From assembly GCF_003999975.1 (NCBI RefSeq), contig NZ_RJAC01000006.1:345884-409883 (forward strand): a stretch of DNA of 64,000 bases. Direction: 5' to 3'. The notes below the pieces were generated by a model that was not told the DNA's origin, ran no database searches, and was given only the letters and a program-made list of their open reading frames with translations. A program made the translations under genes and the position numbers. Every line of letters begins with the position of its first letter. The first letter of the stretch is position 1. Below, in pieces: positions 52,427-62,100 of this stretch. The DNA comes from Actinoplanes solisilvae (GTDB taxonomy: Bacteria > Actinomycetota > Actinomycetes > Mycobacteriales > Micromonosporaceae).

Positions 52427-53764
52427 TCAGCCCTCGCCCAGCAGCCTGGCCGCCAGCCGCGAGCATCCGTTGCGGACCGGGAACGGAAGCCAGCCGAGTA
52501 AGCGCGAGCCCAGGTACTGCGCGTTGTGGACCATTCGGTGCGTCATCGGCTCGGCGCCGAACGTGCCGATGACGATCTCGGTCTCCCGGAGCCACTCGAG
52601 ATAATCGCGCACGTACGGGGTGGCGCACGCGCCGGTGAGCGTCGTCGAGATGCCGGCCTGCAACTGATGCCAGACGCGGCGGTGCCCGTCGTCGCCCCGC
52701 CAGCTTCCCCGGCTCAGGGCACGCCGGGCCGTCGCGAGAGTGGCTGGTGACATCGGCATCCCGACTTCGGCCGGATCGATGCCGGCCACCAGGAGCTGGG
52801 TCGTCGTCAGCAGGCACTTCTCGCACCGTCCGCAGTTGAGCCCGCCGGGTCCGCGGCCCGGCTGGTAGCAGACGGCGAGATCGAGGCGGCCTCCGCCGCG
52901 CAGGTACGGCGCGATGACTTGGGTGATCTTGTCGGTGCGGGACAGGTCAGGCTGATCGTGTTCGACCCGGCCGCCCGACCAGAGGACTTCGTTGTCGATG
53001 CTGGGCGTGGAGCCCCACGGCACATCGGCGCCCCCCAGGTCGCTGCTGGCGATCAGCACCCGGGGCAGCCCGAGTGCCGCGGCCACGGGCACGGCGAGTG
53101 AGGTCAGGCTCAGACCATGCTGTACGGCGCCCCACCAGTTCCCGCTGGCGAAGGCGTGCGCGTGATGCCGGCTCAGCGCCGGGCCGTCGATGAGGTCCTG
53201 CAGGTTGGCCCGGGCCGAAATCAGCCGGCGGCCGGCCGTGAGCGCCGTGCCTTGCACCGCCAGGCGGAGCCGGTCCCACAGCGCCCGGTCCGACGAGTGC
53301 ACGTCGGCACCCCAGACGGTGAGAAGGGCGCGCACCTCGTCCCGGTGCTCGATCAGCGACGACGTCGAGTCGGCGCCGCCCGAGAAGAGCAGCAGCGCCG
53401 GGTCGGCGGGCGCCGGGCCGGGCGCCGGAGTCCCCACCCGTTCGCCGCGCAGTTCGAAATCCTGGGTACGGAAATGGGGGTACATGGCGCCGAAGGTCTT
53501 GGCCAGCCGTTCCGCCGAGGCGGCGTACTCCGCATCGACCCGCCCTACCTCGATCGGCAGGCCGAGGGCATAACTCAGGGTCAGGACGGTGCCGAGGGCC
53601 GGCACGACGAGGATCGCATCGGACAGCTCGGCCAGGCCGTCCACACCGGCATACTCGACCCGGAACGCGTCCTGCCTGAACCAGGGCGCGGCGGCCCCTG
53701 GATCGACCGGGATGGTAACCCGGAATCCGTCGACCATCGGCCGGCCCAGCACGATAGGTTTCAA
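52427..53764 (-). CDS. PP-loop ATPase-like protein of the polysaccharide locus
   Basis: 445 residues. LLFSGGADSTSSLI (around residue 128) is the PP-loop signature of N-type ATP pyrophosphatases (QueC, asparagine synthase C-domain, GuaA). A second hallmark NCGRCEKCLLT (around 310) places four residues for a Zn site or redox Cys pair. No QueC/TilS partner domain is visible. Such enzymes adenylate a carbonyl group to form an amide or nitrile, so modification of a sugar or precursor is possible. The TTG at 53764 fits AAAGG spacing; longer frames run into the repeated leader. First gene of the minus-strand series. Confidence 0.72.
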   Translation of the reverse strand: MKPIVLGRPMVDGFRVTIPVDPGAAAPWFRQDAFRVEYAGVDGLAELSDAILVVPALGTVLTLSYALGLPIEVGRVDAEYAASAERLAKTFGAMYPHFRTQDFELRGERVGTPAPGPAPADPALLLFSGGADSTSSLIEHRDEVRALLTVWGADVHSSDRALWDRLRLAVQGTALTAGRRLISARANLQDLIDGPALSRHHAHAFASGNWWGAVQHGLSLTSLAVPVAAALGLPRVLIASSDLGGADVPWGSTPSIDNEVLWSGGRVEHDQPDLSRTDKITQVIAPYLRGGGRLDLAVCYQPGRGPGGLNCGRCEKCLLTTTQLLVAGIDPAEVGMPMSPATLATARRALSRGSWRGDDGHRRVWHQLQAGISTTLTGACATPYVRDYLEWLRETEIVIGTFGAEPMTHRMVHNAQYLGSRLLGWLPFPVRNGCSRLAARLLGEG

Positions 53765-53917
53765 CTCAGCGCCTTTCGGACCCACGCCGCCGGCACGCTT
53801 TCGGGGCGGAGGCAACTGCGCGGATCGCGGCGTTCCTTCGAGCCCCGGACTGATCGGCCGGACAACAGGATCGATGAATTGGTTTCTGATCTTCGATCTT
53901 GACCTGATTTCCCTCGA

Positions 53918-54075
53918 ACTCAACACGGTCGGGCGCTTGGCCGGGAGCGAATGCCGAAAAATCCGCCCACCATTGAACGGGCAGTTCACCGACCGTCCAC
54001 GGTTGACTGACAAGCGCCCGATGATCACGCCCGCCCGAGATGGCGAACGTCACTTCGGCGTCAGCACGGCCGGCC
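53918..54075 (-). promoter_or_regulatory. Repeated upstream element, copy 2
   Basis: Counterpart of 49722-49886, starting 154 bases before the PP-loop gene. Both copies keep CGAAAAATCCGCCCACC and GTCCACGGTTGACTGA almost unchanged, while no common reading frame is preserved. This points to a regulatory rather than coding sequence. Confidence 0.7.
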
Positions 54076-54458
54076 GGTTCCGCGAGGCGTCCAGCCGGAG
54101 AACGGTCTGTGACAGCGGCCGCCGCGCCGCCCGGTTCGCACTGGATTTGCCTTCGAATTGTGCACACTGATGCACGCTCGACGATTCATTCCGAACGGTG
54201 CGGACAACGCTCCTGAGTCATGCATCGAGGGGGAGTGGTCGGGCGAGTCCTTTGTGACCGAACGCTTCGGGGCTTCGGCTGGTTGCTCGGGCTGGGGATG
54301 GGCCCAGGGCGCCGCGGTGCCGGTTTGCGGGAGGCCGTTCCACGGACTTCCGGAAGGCCGGACCGTAGGCTCCACGCGCACCCACGGCCGGCCCGACTCG
54401 ATCGATGGCCTGGCCGTCGCTCGCGCCGCCGCGCGTGAGTCGGCCTCGATCACGCGAG
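54076..54458. other. Noncoding stretch downstream of the repeat protein
   Basis: No credible gene. A short perfect palindrome TGTGCACA lies at about 54160-54167. The reading frames seen here in both directions are low-complexity or overlap the repeat. Confidence 0.35.
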
Positions 54459-55010
54459 TCAGTCCAGGAAGGACCCCAGGATGGGCAGGCTGCTGAGCTT
54501 GATGTCCGGGAGCAGGTGCGGGCCCATGTCGTACGTGGTGTTGTAGTTGGTCGTGTAATGCCGGTCGTAACTGTTGCTGTAAGTCGTGTCGTTGATTCTG
54601 TCGTGGTGGGTGGTCTGATTGGTGTTGTAGTTCTTGTCCTGGTGGAGGGTGTGGTTGGTGTCGTTGATTCTGTCCTGGTGGGTGGTGTTGTTCGTGTTGT
54701 AGTTCTTGTCCTGGTGGGTGGTCCGGTTGTTGTCGTAGATTTTGTCCTGGTGAGTGATGTTGCTGGTGTCGTAGTTCTTGTCCTGGAAGGTGTTGTTATT
54801 GGCGTTGTAATGCTTGTCGTTATGAGTGCTGGTGTTGGTGTTGTTATTGACGGTGTCGGGACCTCCTTCGTTTCCGTCACCGGGGTCGTTGGCGGCCTCG
54901 GCGGCAACGAGGGCGCCCGCGGTCGGCGCGGCGCCGGCAGGCGTAGCGACGATCCCGATCGCCCCGGTCATCGCGCCGGCCAGGACAGCCATCCTCAACA
55001 CGTTCTTCAC
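54459..55010 (-). CDS. Secreted Asn/Thr/His-rich 12-residue-repeat protein
   Basis: 183 residues. The signal peptide (MKNVLRMAVLAGAMTGAIGI...PAGA) is followed by a short acidic linker (NDPGDGNEGG). Then come nine tandem 12-residue repeats at residues 54-161, e.g. KNYNTNNTTHQD, KIYDNNRTTHQD, RINDTNHTLHQD. The register is fixed: K/R at position 1, Y/N at 3, T at 8, H at 10 and D at 12. The hydrophobic tail PHLLPDIKLSSLPILGSFLD closes the protein. It has no cysteines. Such regular Asn-rich repeats suggest a beta-solenoid or amyloid-like extracellular filament. GTG follows AAGGA by 6 bases. No family is recognised. Confidence 0.8.
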   Translation of the reverse strand: MKNVLRMAVLAGAMTGAIGIVATPAGAAPTAGALVAAEAANDPGDGNEGGPDTVNNNTNTSTHNDKHYNANNNTFQDKNYDTSNITHQDKIYDNNRTTHQDKNYNTNNTTHQDRINDTNHTLHQDKNYNTNQTTHHDRINDTTYSNSYDRHYTTNYNTTYDMGPHLLPDIKLSSLPILGSFLD

Positions 55011-55329
55011 GTAAATCCTTCACATTTTTCGAATCAGGGGGATGCGCCGGACATAGGCTTCCGATGCCGGCTCACTATGCCGACCCGGTAGGGCCGCCTC
55101 AGGGAGATCCACGCCGACATTCTCCATTTCCCGCGATCGAGCGAAAACGCGAGAGCACCCGAATCCTCCCGTGCGATGGAGTAGCGGTGAGCGGGCGGAA
55201 GCGGGGCTGGCCGGTCGGTTCGGTTTCGCGGTTGGCTGAGCGAGGCCCACGGCGCCACGGAGGTCGTCTGTGGCGGATGGGCCGTGATCGTGTGCGCCAC
55301 CCGCGGAGATCAACGGTCGAGGTCGGTTG

Positions 55330-55700
55330 GTCAGATGGAGCGGGGCGCCGGCCGATTCGCCCGTGTTGTCCCACAGGGCGATGTCCACCGCGGACAGGGT
55401 GCGGGTTAGCGGCCCTCCGCGCCCGAAACGTGCAGTTTCTTCGGTACGGGCGAGGTGTCCGGGCCGAGGCCGAGGGCGGCCGACGTCGAGCATGAGCGGA
55501 ACGATCTGGGCGGGGTCCCAGCCGACGCACAACGGCGTTGATCGCCTCGCGGGTCACATGCCGGCCGTTGACGGTGGACGGCACGGCCGGGGCGCGCGTG
55601 CGGGCTGCTGCCGCGGTCAATCTAGTGACGGCCTCGGCGGCGGTCGCCTTCCGGCTGGTCGGACCGGCTGGGACGTGCCTGGCGCGGTCGCGAAGTGCAT
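55330..55700 (-). pseudogene. Enolase-superfamily (mandelate racemase-like) gene remnant
   Basis: One frame gives REAINAVVRRLGP, resembling the N-terminal cap of the superfamily. After a frameshift another gives VGWDPAQIVPLML and GPLTRTLSAVDIALWDNTGE, matching the block just before the catalytic barrel. The barrel with its metal ligands is missing. The rest of 55011-55747 shows no gene. Confidence 0.5.
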
Positions 55701-55747
55701 GATCCATTAGGATCTCGGCGAACTATCCGAATAGGACAGGAGATACG

Positions 55748-55969
55748 ATGGCAGTCAACGCCGATCTGTCGACGATTGTCGACAAGGCCTGGCAGGACAA
55801 GTCGCTGGCCGAGATCGTCGACGCCCCGGTCGAGGCGCTCGCCGGCGTGAGCGAGAACGGCGCGAAGCACATCCGCGAGGCCCTCGGCATCAAGACCATC
55901 GGCGAGCTGGGCCGCAACAAGTACTTCCGGGCGGCTCAGGCGCTCACGGCGCTGCACGACGCCAACTAA
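55748..55969 (+). CDS. Small helix-hairpin-helix-like protein
   Basis: 73 residues: LAEIVDAPVEALAGVSENGA, then KHIREALGIKTIGELGRNKY. The pattern GVSENGAKHIREALGIKTIGEL resembles helix-hairpin-helix modules of DUF4332-like proteins. AGGAG lies 7 bases before ATG, and a good terminator follows, so it is a monocistronic real gene. It may bind DNA non-specifically; function unknown. Confidence 0.75.
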   Translation: MAVNADLSTIVDKAWQDKSLAEIVDAPVEALAGVSENGAKHIREALGIKTIGELGRNKYFRAAQALTALHDAN

Positions 55970-55978
55970 GCGTAAACG

Positions 55979-56019
55979 CCGACTGCGAGGACGGTCACCG
56001 AGATCGTCCCCGCAGTCGG
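55979..56019 (+). terminator. Terminator after the small HhH-like gene
   Basis: CCGACTGCG/CGCAGTCGG (55979-55987 with 56011-56019) plus an inner GGACG/CGTCC, followed by TTGTCTT. Confidence 0.8.
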
Positions 56020-56131
56020 TTGTCTTGCTTCGATGCACGTAAAAATTTCAATGTGAATCCGCATAGGATCTTTACACTCCGCACATAGACGCTTACCGTT
56101 CCCCGTGATCATTAAGTGAACGGGGGATCAC

Positions 56132-59100
56132 TTGCGTCGTCGTGCCCTTTTCCGGTCTCAGCGCAGCCGTCCGCGGCTCCGCCTCGCGCTTGTCGCCGCC
56201 ACCGCGCTGACCGTGGTCGGATCGGCCCTGGCGGTGCCGCCCGCGCTGGCCGAACCGGCCGAGCCGGGCCGCCTGACCGCGCAGGTGGAGAAGCTCGACA
56301 ACCACGGCGGCGAGGTCGCCGGTCGCGGCTGGGCGAGCCCTCAGCGTCCCGAGGTCAAACTGGCCGAGCCGGTCTGGCCGGTCGGCGGCACCCGCCTGCG
56401 CACCTCGATGAAGAAGCAGACCGCCCAGGTCAGCGTCAGCGCCGAGGTGGTCGACCGGGCCAAGGTGCCGGCGAAATGGCGGGCCGGCGTGGTCGCCCGC
56501 GTCTCCGCTGCCACGACCGGAGCTGCCACGACCGGAGCTGCCACGACCGGAGCTGCCACGACCGGAGCCGGCGCGACCGGAACCGCCTCGGTCACCGTCG
56601 ATTATTCGACGTTCCGCAACGCGTACGGCGGGGGCTGGGCCTCCCGTCTGCGGGCGTATCGCCTGCCGGAGTGCGCGCTGACCACGCCGTCCGCGTTCGG
56701 TTGTTCGGCCACGCCGCTGCCGTCGGCCAACGACTCGGCCTCCCAGTCGGTCACCGCCGAGGTGCCGGTCGGCAAGTCGAGCGCGCTGGTGGCCCTGGCC
56801 GCGGGCGCGTCGGGCGACTCGGGCGACTTCGCCGCGACCCCCCTCTCCGCGTCGTCCACCTGGTCGGCGGGCGGCTCCACGGGCGGGTTCTCGTGGTCGT
56901 ACCCGGTTCGCACGCCGCCCGGCATCGCGGGCCCGCAGCCGTCGGTCTCGCTGGGCTACTCCTCGGCGAGCGCGGACGGCCGCTCCTCGGCCAGCAACAA
57001 CCAGCCCTCCTGGATCGGGGAAGGCTTCGGCTACTCGCCCGGCTTCATCGAGCGCCGCTACGTTCCGTGCGAGGACGACGACACCGGCTCGGCGAACAAC
57101 CCGAAGGACTCGGCCGACCTGTGCTGGCGGTCGGACAACGCCACGATGTCACTCGGCGACAGCAGCACCGAACTCGTCTATCAGGAGGGCAAGGGCTGGC
57201 ACGGCCGCTCCAAGGACGGCTCGAAGGTCGAGAAGCTGACCGGCGCCGCCAACGGTGACGCGAGCGGCGAGTACTGGAAGGTCACCGGCTCCGACGGCAT
57301 GCAGTACTTCTTCGGCCGCGACGACCTGCCCGGCCAGACGCTGCCCACCAACTCGGCCTGGACCGTTCCGGTCTACGGCAATCACGCGAACGAGCCCGGC
57401 CACGACGACACGTTCAGCGCCTCCCGCGAGGTGCAGGCCTGGCGGTGGAACCTCGACTACGCGATCGACGTGCACGGCAACACGCTGTCGCTGTGGTACA
57501 GCAAGGAGACGAACAAGTACGGCGCCGAGGTGACCGAGACCAAGCTGGTGCCGTACGACCGTGGTGGCACGCTGAACCGGATCGACTACGGCACGTGGGA
57601 CCGCGGCGCCACCGAGCGGTCGGTCAAGCCGCTGGCGCAGGTGTGGTTCGACACCGACGACCGTTGCCTCTCGGGCTGCACCGACAAGGACGCCGACCAC
57701 TGGCCGGACACGCCGTGGGACCAGGACTGCGCCGCCGAGACCGCGAAATGCGACAACTTCGCGCCGAGCTTCTGGTCGACCAAGCGACTGGCCAAGATCC
57801 GTACGCGGGTCTGGGACACCACCAAGGCCGTCGCCGACTGGCAGGACGTCGATTCGATCACGCTCTCGCACAGCTTCCCGTCACCCGGCGACGGGCAGAA
57901 GGGCGGCCTGTGGCTCGACTCGATCGTGCGCACCGGCCACGTCGGCGGCACGGTCGTCATGCCGCCGGTCACGTTCGATCCGGTCGCCAAGCAGAACCGC
58001 GTGCTGACCAAGCACAACACCACCAACAACTGGCAGCGGCTGGCCGCCGTCCGCTCCGAGACCGGCGCGATCACCCAGGTCACGTACTCGGAGCCGGAAT
58101 GCACGGCGTCGAACCTGCCGGCCTCGCCGCACACCAACACCAAGCTCTGCTACCCGGTGATCGGCCCCGACCCGAACTCGACGTCGGGCGGCGACATCAC
58201 CGAGTACTGGCACAAGTACGTCGTCCGCCAGGTCACCCAGACCGACGTCCAGCTCGCCGACGGGCACCAGTCTCCGACCGTCAACACCCGATACACGTAC
58301 GAGGGCACGCCCGCCTGGCACTACGCGGACGACGACGGCCTCGGCAAGCCCAAGTACAAGACGTGGAACCAGTTCCGCGGCTATGCGGCGGTGTCGACCA
58401 GCGTCGGTGACACCAATCCGACCCTGACCCGTACGACGTTCCTGCGCGGCATGCACCTCGACCGCGCGGCCCCCGCCGGCGGCACCCGCACCGTGACGGT
58501 GCCCGCGTCTCTGGGCGACGAGACCGTCTACGACGAGGACGAGTACGCGGGCATGGTCCGCGAGTCGGTCACCTACAACGGCACCGAGGACAAGCCGCTC
58601 AGCAAGACGGTGAACGTGCCGTGGCGCTCCTCGGCCAAGGCCTCCCGCACGATCAACGGTGACACGGTGACCGCCCGGTTCACCGGCACGAAAACCGTCT
58701 ACAAGGGCACGGCGCTCGGCACCGACGGTTCCCGCGGGTGGCGGGTCAGCAGGCAACACAGCTCCTTCGACGACGACTATGCCCTCGCCGACTGGGTGCA
58801 AGACGACGGCGACACGACCGTCACTGGCGACGAGAAGTGCACGACCACGGCGTATAACCAGAACACCGACAAGAACATCCTGACCCTCGTGAAGCGGGCG
58901 ACCATTACGACCCTGGCCTGCGGCACCGCGCCGACCAGCCCGGATCACGTCGTCTCGGACACGCGCACCTTCTACGACGGTGCGACCAGTGCCGACACGG
59001 TCGTGACGAAGGGCCTGGCCTCCCGTGTCGACGCCATGACCAACTGGACGGCGGCGGCCGGCACCACCTGGCTGACGACGGTCAAGGCCGTCTTCGACGA

Positions 59101-62100
59101 TTTCGGGCGGCAGAAGAGCGGCACCGACACGGTCCGCGGCAACACCACGACCACGACCTACTCACCCGCCGACAGCCTGCCGACACTCAAGACCGAGACG
59201 ACGCAGCAGGGCTGGGTCTCCACCACCGGTCTGTATCCCTACTGGGGCGTACCGGGGAAGATCACCGACCCGAACGGCCGGGTCACCGAGGGCACCTACG
59301 ACCCGCTCGGCCGGACCTGGAAGCTGTGGGACCCAGGATGGACGCGGGCGGACCACCCCAACGAACCGTTGACAACCTTCACCTACTACTTCGACCCCAC
59401 CCGCAAGTCGTACCCGCACGTGAAGACCGAGGCCCTCAACACCGGCGGGACCATCGAGACCTCGTACCAGATCTTCGACGGTCTGCTGCGGGAACGGCAG
59501 ACCCAGAAGCGGGCGATCGGTGGGGGCCGGATCGTCAGCGACACGATCTACGACTCGTACGGCCGGGTCGAGATGACCTTCGCGGCGCACGCCGAGCCCG
59601 GGAACGTGTCGGGCACGATGTGGTGGGAACCGGAATGGTCTGTGCCCGCGCAGCAGGTCATGGTCTACGACCGGGCCAGCCGGGCCACCGACAAGATCTT
59701 CAAATCGGGCGACGGCGTCACCAACATCGTCGAGAAGTGGCGCACCAAGACCACCTACGAGGGCGATCGCACCACCGTGGTGCCGCCGCGCGGGGGCACG
59801 CCGACCACCACGCTGACCGACATCAACGGCCGCACCGTCGAAGCGCGGCAGTACACGACGGCGTCCGGCACGGCCGGGGCGTACGAGGCGACGAAGTACA
59901 GCTACAACGCCAAGGAGCTGCTGGCCAAGGTCGTCGACGGTCCGGGCGACGAGTGGACGTACAAGTACGACATCCGCGGCCGTCCGATCGAGTCGAAGGA
60001 CCCGGACAAGGGCACGTCGTACTCCGAGTACAACGACGCCGGCGACCTGACGAAGACCACCGACGCGCGTGGCGAGGTGCTCGTTCACAAGTACGACGCG
60101 CTGGGCCGCAAGGTGGCGACCTACGACGACGCGATCGCCGACGCCAACAAGCGGACCGAGCTCAAGTACGACACGATGAGCGACGGCGGCGTGCTGAAAG
60201 GCCAGCTCACCGAGGCGATCCGGTATGACAACGGCGCCGCGTACACGTGGCAGGCCCTCGGCATCAACCAGCGCTACCAGGTGACCGGCGAGCGATACCT
60301 CATCCCGGCCGCCGAGACCGGACTGGCCGGCTCGTACCCGTACAGCCACCAGTACTCGAGCTACACCGGTGCGAAGACCGCGGTGAGCCTGCCCGCCGCC
60401 GGTGACCTGCCGGCCGAACTGCTGACCACGAAGTACGACGCCACCACCGGACTTCCCACCAGCCTGACCTCCGGCTGGTCGGACGTCGGCACGTACGTGG
60501 CGGGCCAGCAGTACTCGGCGTACGGCGAACCGACCGTCACCACACTGAAGAACGCCGGCGGGGTCTTCGTCGAGCAGTCGATCTCCTACGAGCTGGACAC
60601 CCGGCGAGTGGCGCAGGTGCAGGTCAAGCCGGAGAACGCCAACTCGGTGGTGAACCGCACCTACGGTTATGCCCCGTACGGCGGCATCGAGTGGGTCAAC
60701 GACTCCCCGCAGACCGGCACCGCCGAGACGCAATGCTTCAGCTACGACTACCTGCAACGCCTCACGTCGGCCTGGACACCGAAGACCGACGTCGCCGCGG
60801 TGACCGCGTGTCAGCGGGCGAAGTCGGTCGCGAACCTCGGCGGACCGGCCCCGTACTGGCAGGACTGGACCATCGACCGGATCGGCAACCGCACCAAGGA
60901 GGTGTCGCACGTCGCGGCCGGTCAGCTCACCCGCGACTACACGGTGCCGACGCCCGGTCCGAACGTCGTGCGCCCACACGCTGTCACGTCGATGAAGACC
61001 ACCCAGCCCGGCCAGACCACCGGCACCACGGTCTCGTTCGGCTACGACAACACCGGCAACATGACCACGCGCCCCGGCCCGACCAACGGCCAGGTGCTGA
61101 CCTGGGACGTCGAGAACAAACTCGTCAAGATCGTTGAGGGCGCCAAGACCACCACCAACCTGTACGACCCCAGCGGCAACCGCCTGCTCCGGCGCGACGA
61201 CACCGGCACCACCCTGTACCTGCCGGGCCAGGAGGTCCGCCGCACCAGCTCGGGCGTCTCCGGCACCCGCTATTACAACTTCGCGGGTGCGACCGTGGCG
61301 TCCCGCACCTTCGGGGCGCGCAAACTGACCTGGCTGTTCAGCGACCACCAGGGCACCCAGCAGCTGTCGATGAACGCCAGCACCCTGGCCGTCACGCTGC
61401 GGCGCCAGAACCCGTACGGCGAAGCGCGCGGCACGTCGCCGCTGTGGCCGAACGGCAAGGGCTTCGTGGGTGGCGACGTCGACCCGACCGGCCTGATCCA
61501 CATGGGAGCGCGGCAGTACGACTCGGCGCTGGGCCGCTTCATCTCAGTCGACCCGGTGCAGGACCTGACCGACCCGCAGCAGTGGAACGGCTACGCGTAC
61601 GCGAACAACAGCCCGGTCACCTACAGCGACCCGTCCGGTCTCGACCCGTGCCCCGGCGGTGGCGGTGGATGCGGCTACGACGACACCCCGGAGCACGTGC
61701 AGGATCCGGGTGCGTGCACCACCTCCAACACGTGCGAGCACAAACAGGAGATCATCAACGGCGGCGACGGCAGCGCCCCGGGCTCGGGCGGGAACCCGGG
61801 TGGCTCCGACAGCTCGTCGAGCCCGGGCCGCAACAACAACACGGGAAACAGCCGCAACGCCGGTTGCAGCTCGATCGACGGCTGCGGCCCGGATTACGAG
61901 CAGATCGAGCGGGTCCGCGCCGCCATGATTCGACTCATGGAAGCCGAAGAACCGGACGCGAGGACCAAGCTGGGCGGCTACTGCCGGATGCAGGTCTCCC
62001 GCTGCGCGGCCTACCTGATCGATCTAAAGAACGGCGCCGAGCCATGGCACATCGCCGGCCAGATTCTCTGCTCCGAACTGGACACGTCCTGCCGCGAGAA

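Noticed and set aside
54600..54840. CRISPR-like array of 36-bp repeats
   Set aside because: The repeats are contiguous without spacers and are in frame within a secreted repeat protein with a good start and signal peptide.
59162..61501. 779-codon antisense frame opposite the RHS gene
   Set aside because: Mirrors the repetitive RHS sequence and has no motif; treated as a codon-bias artefact.
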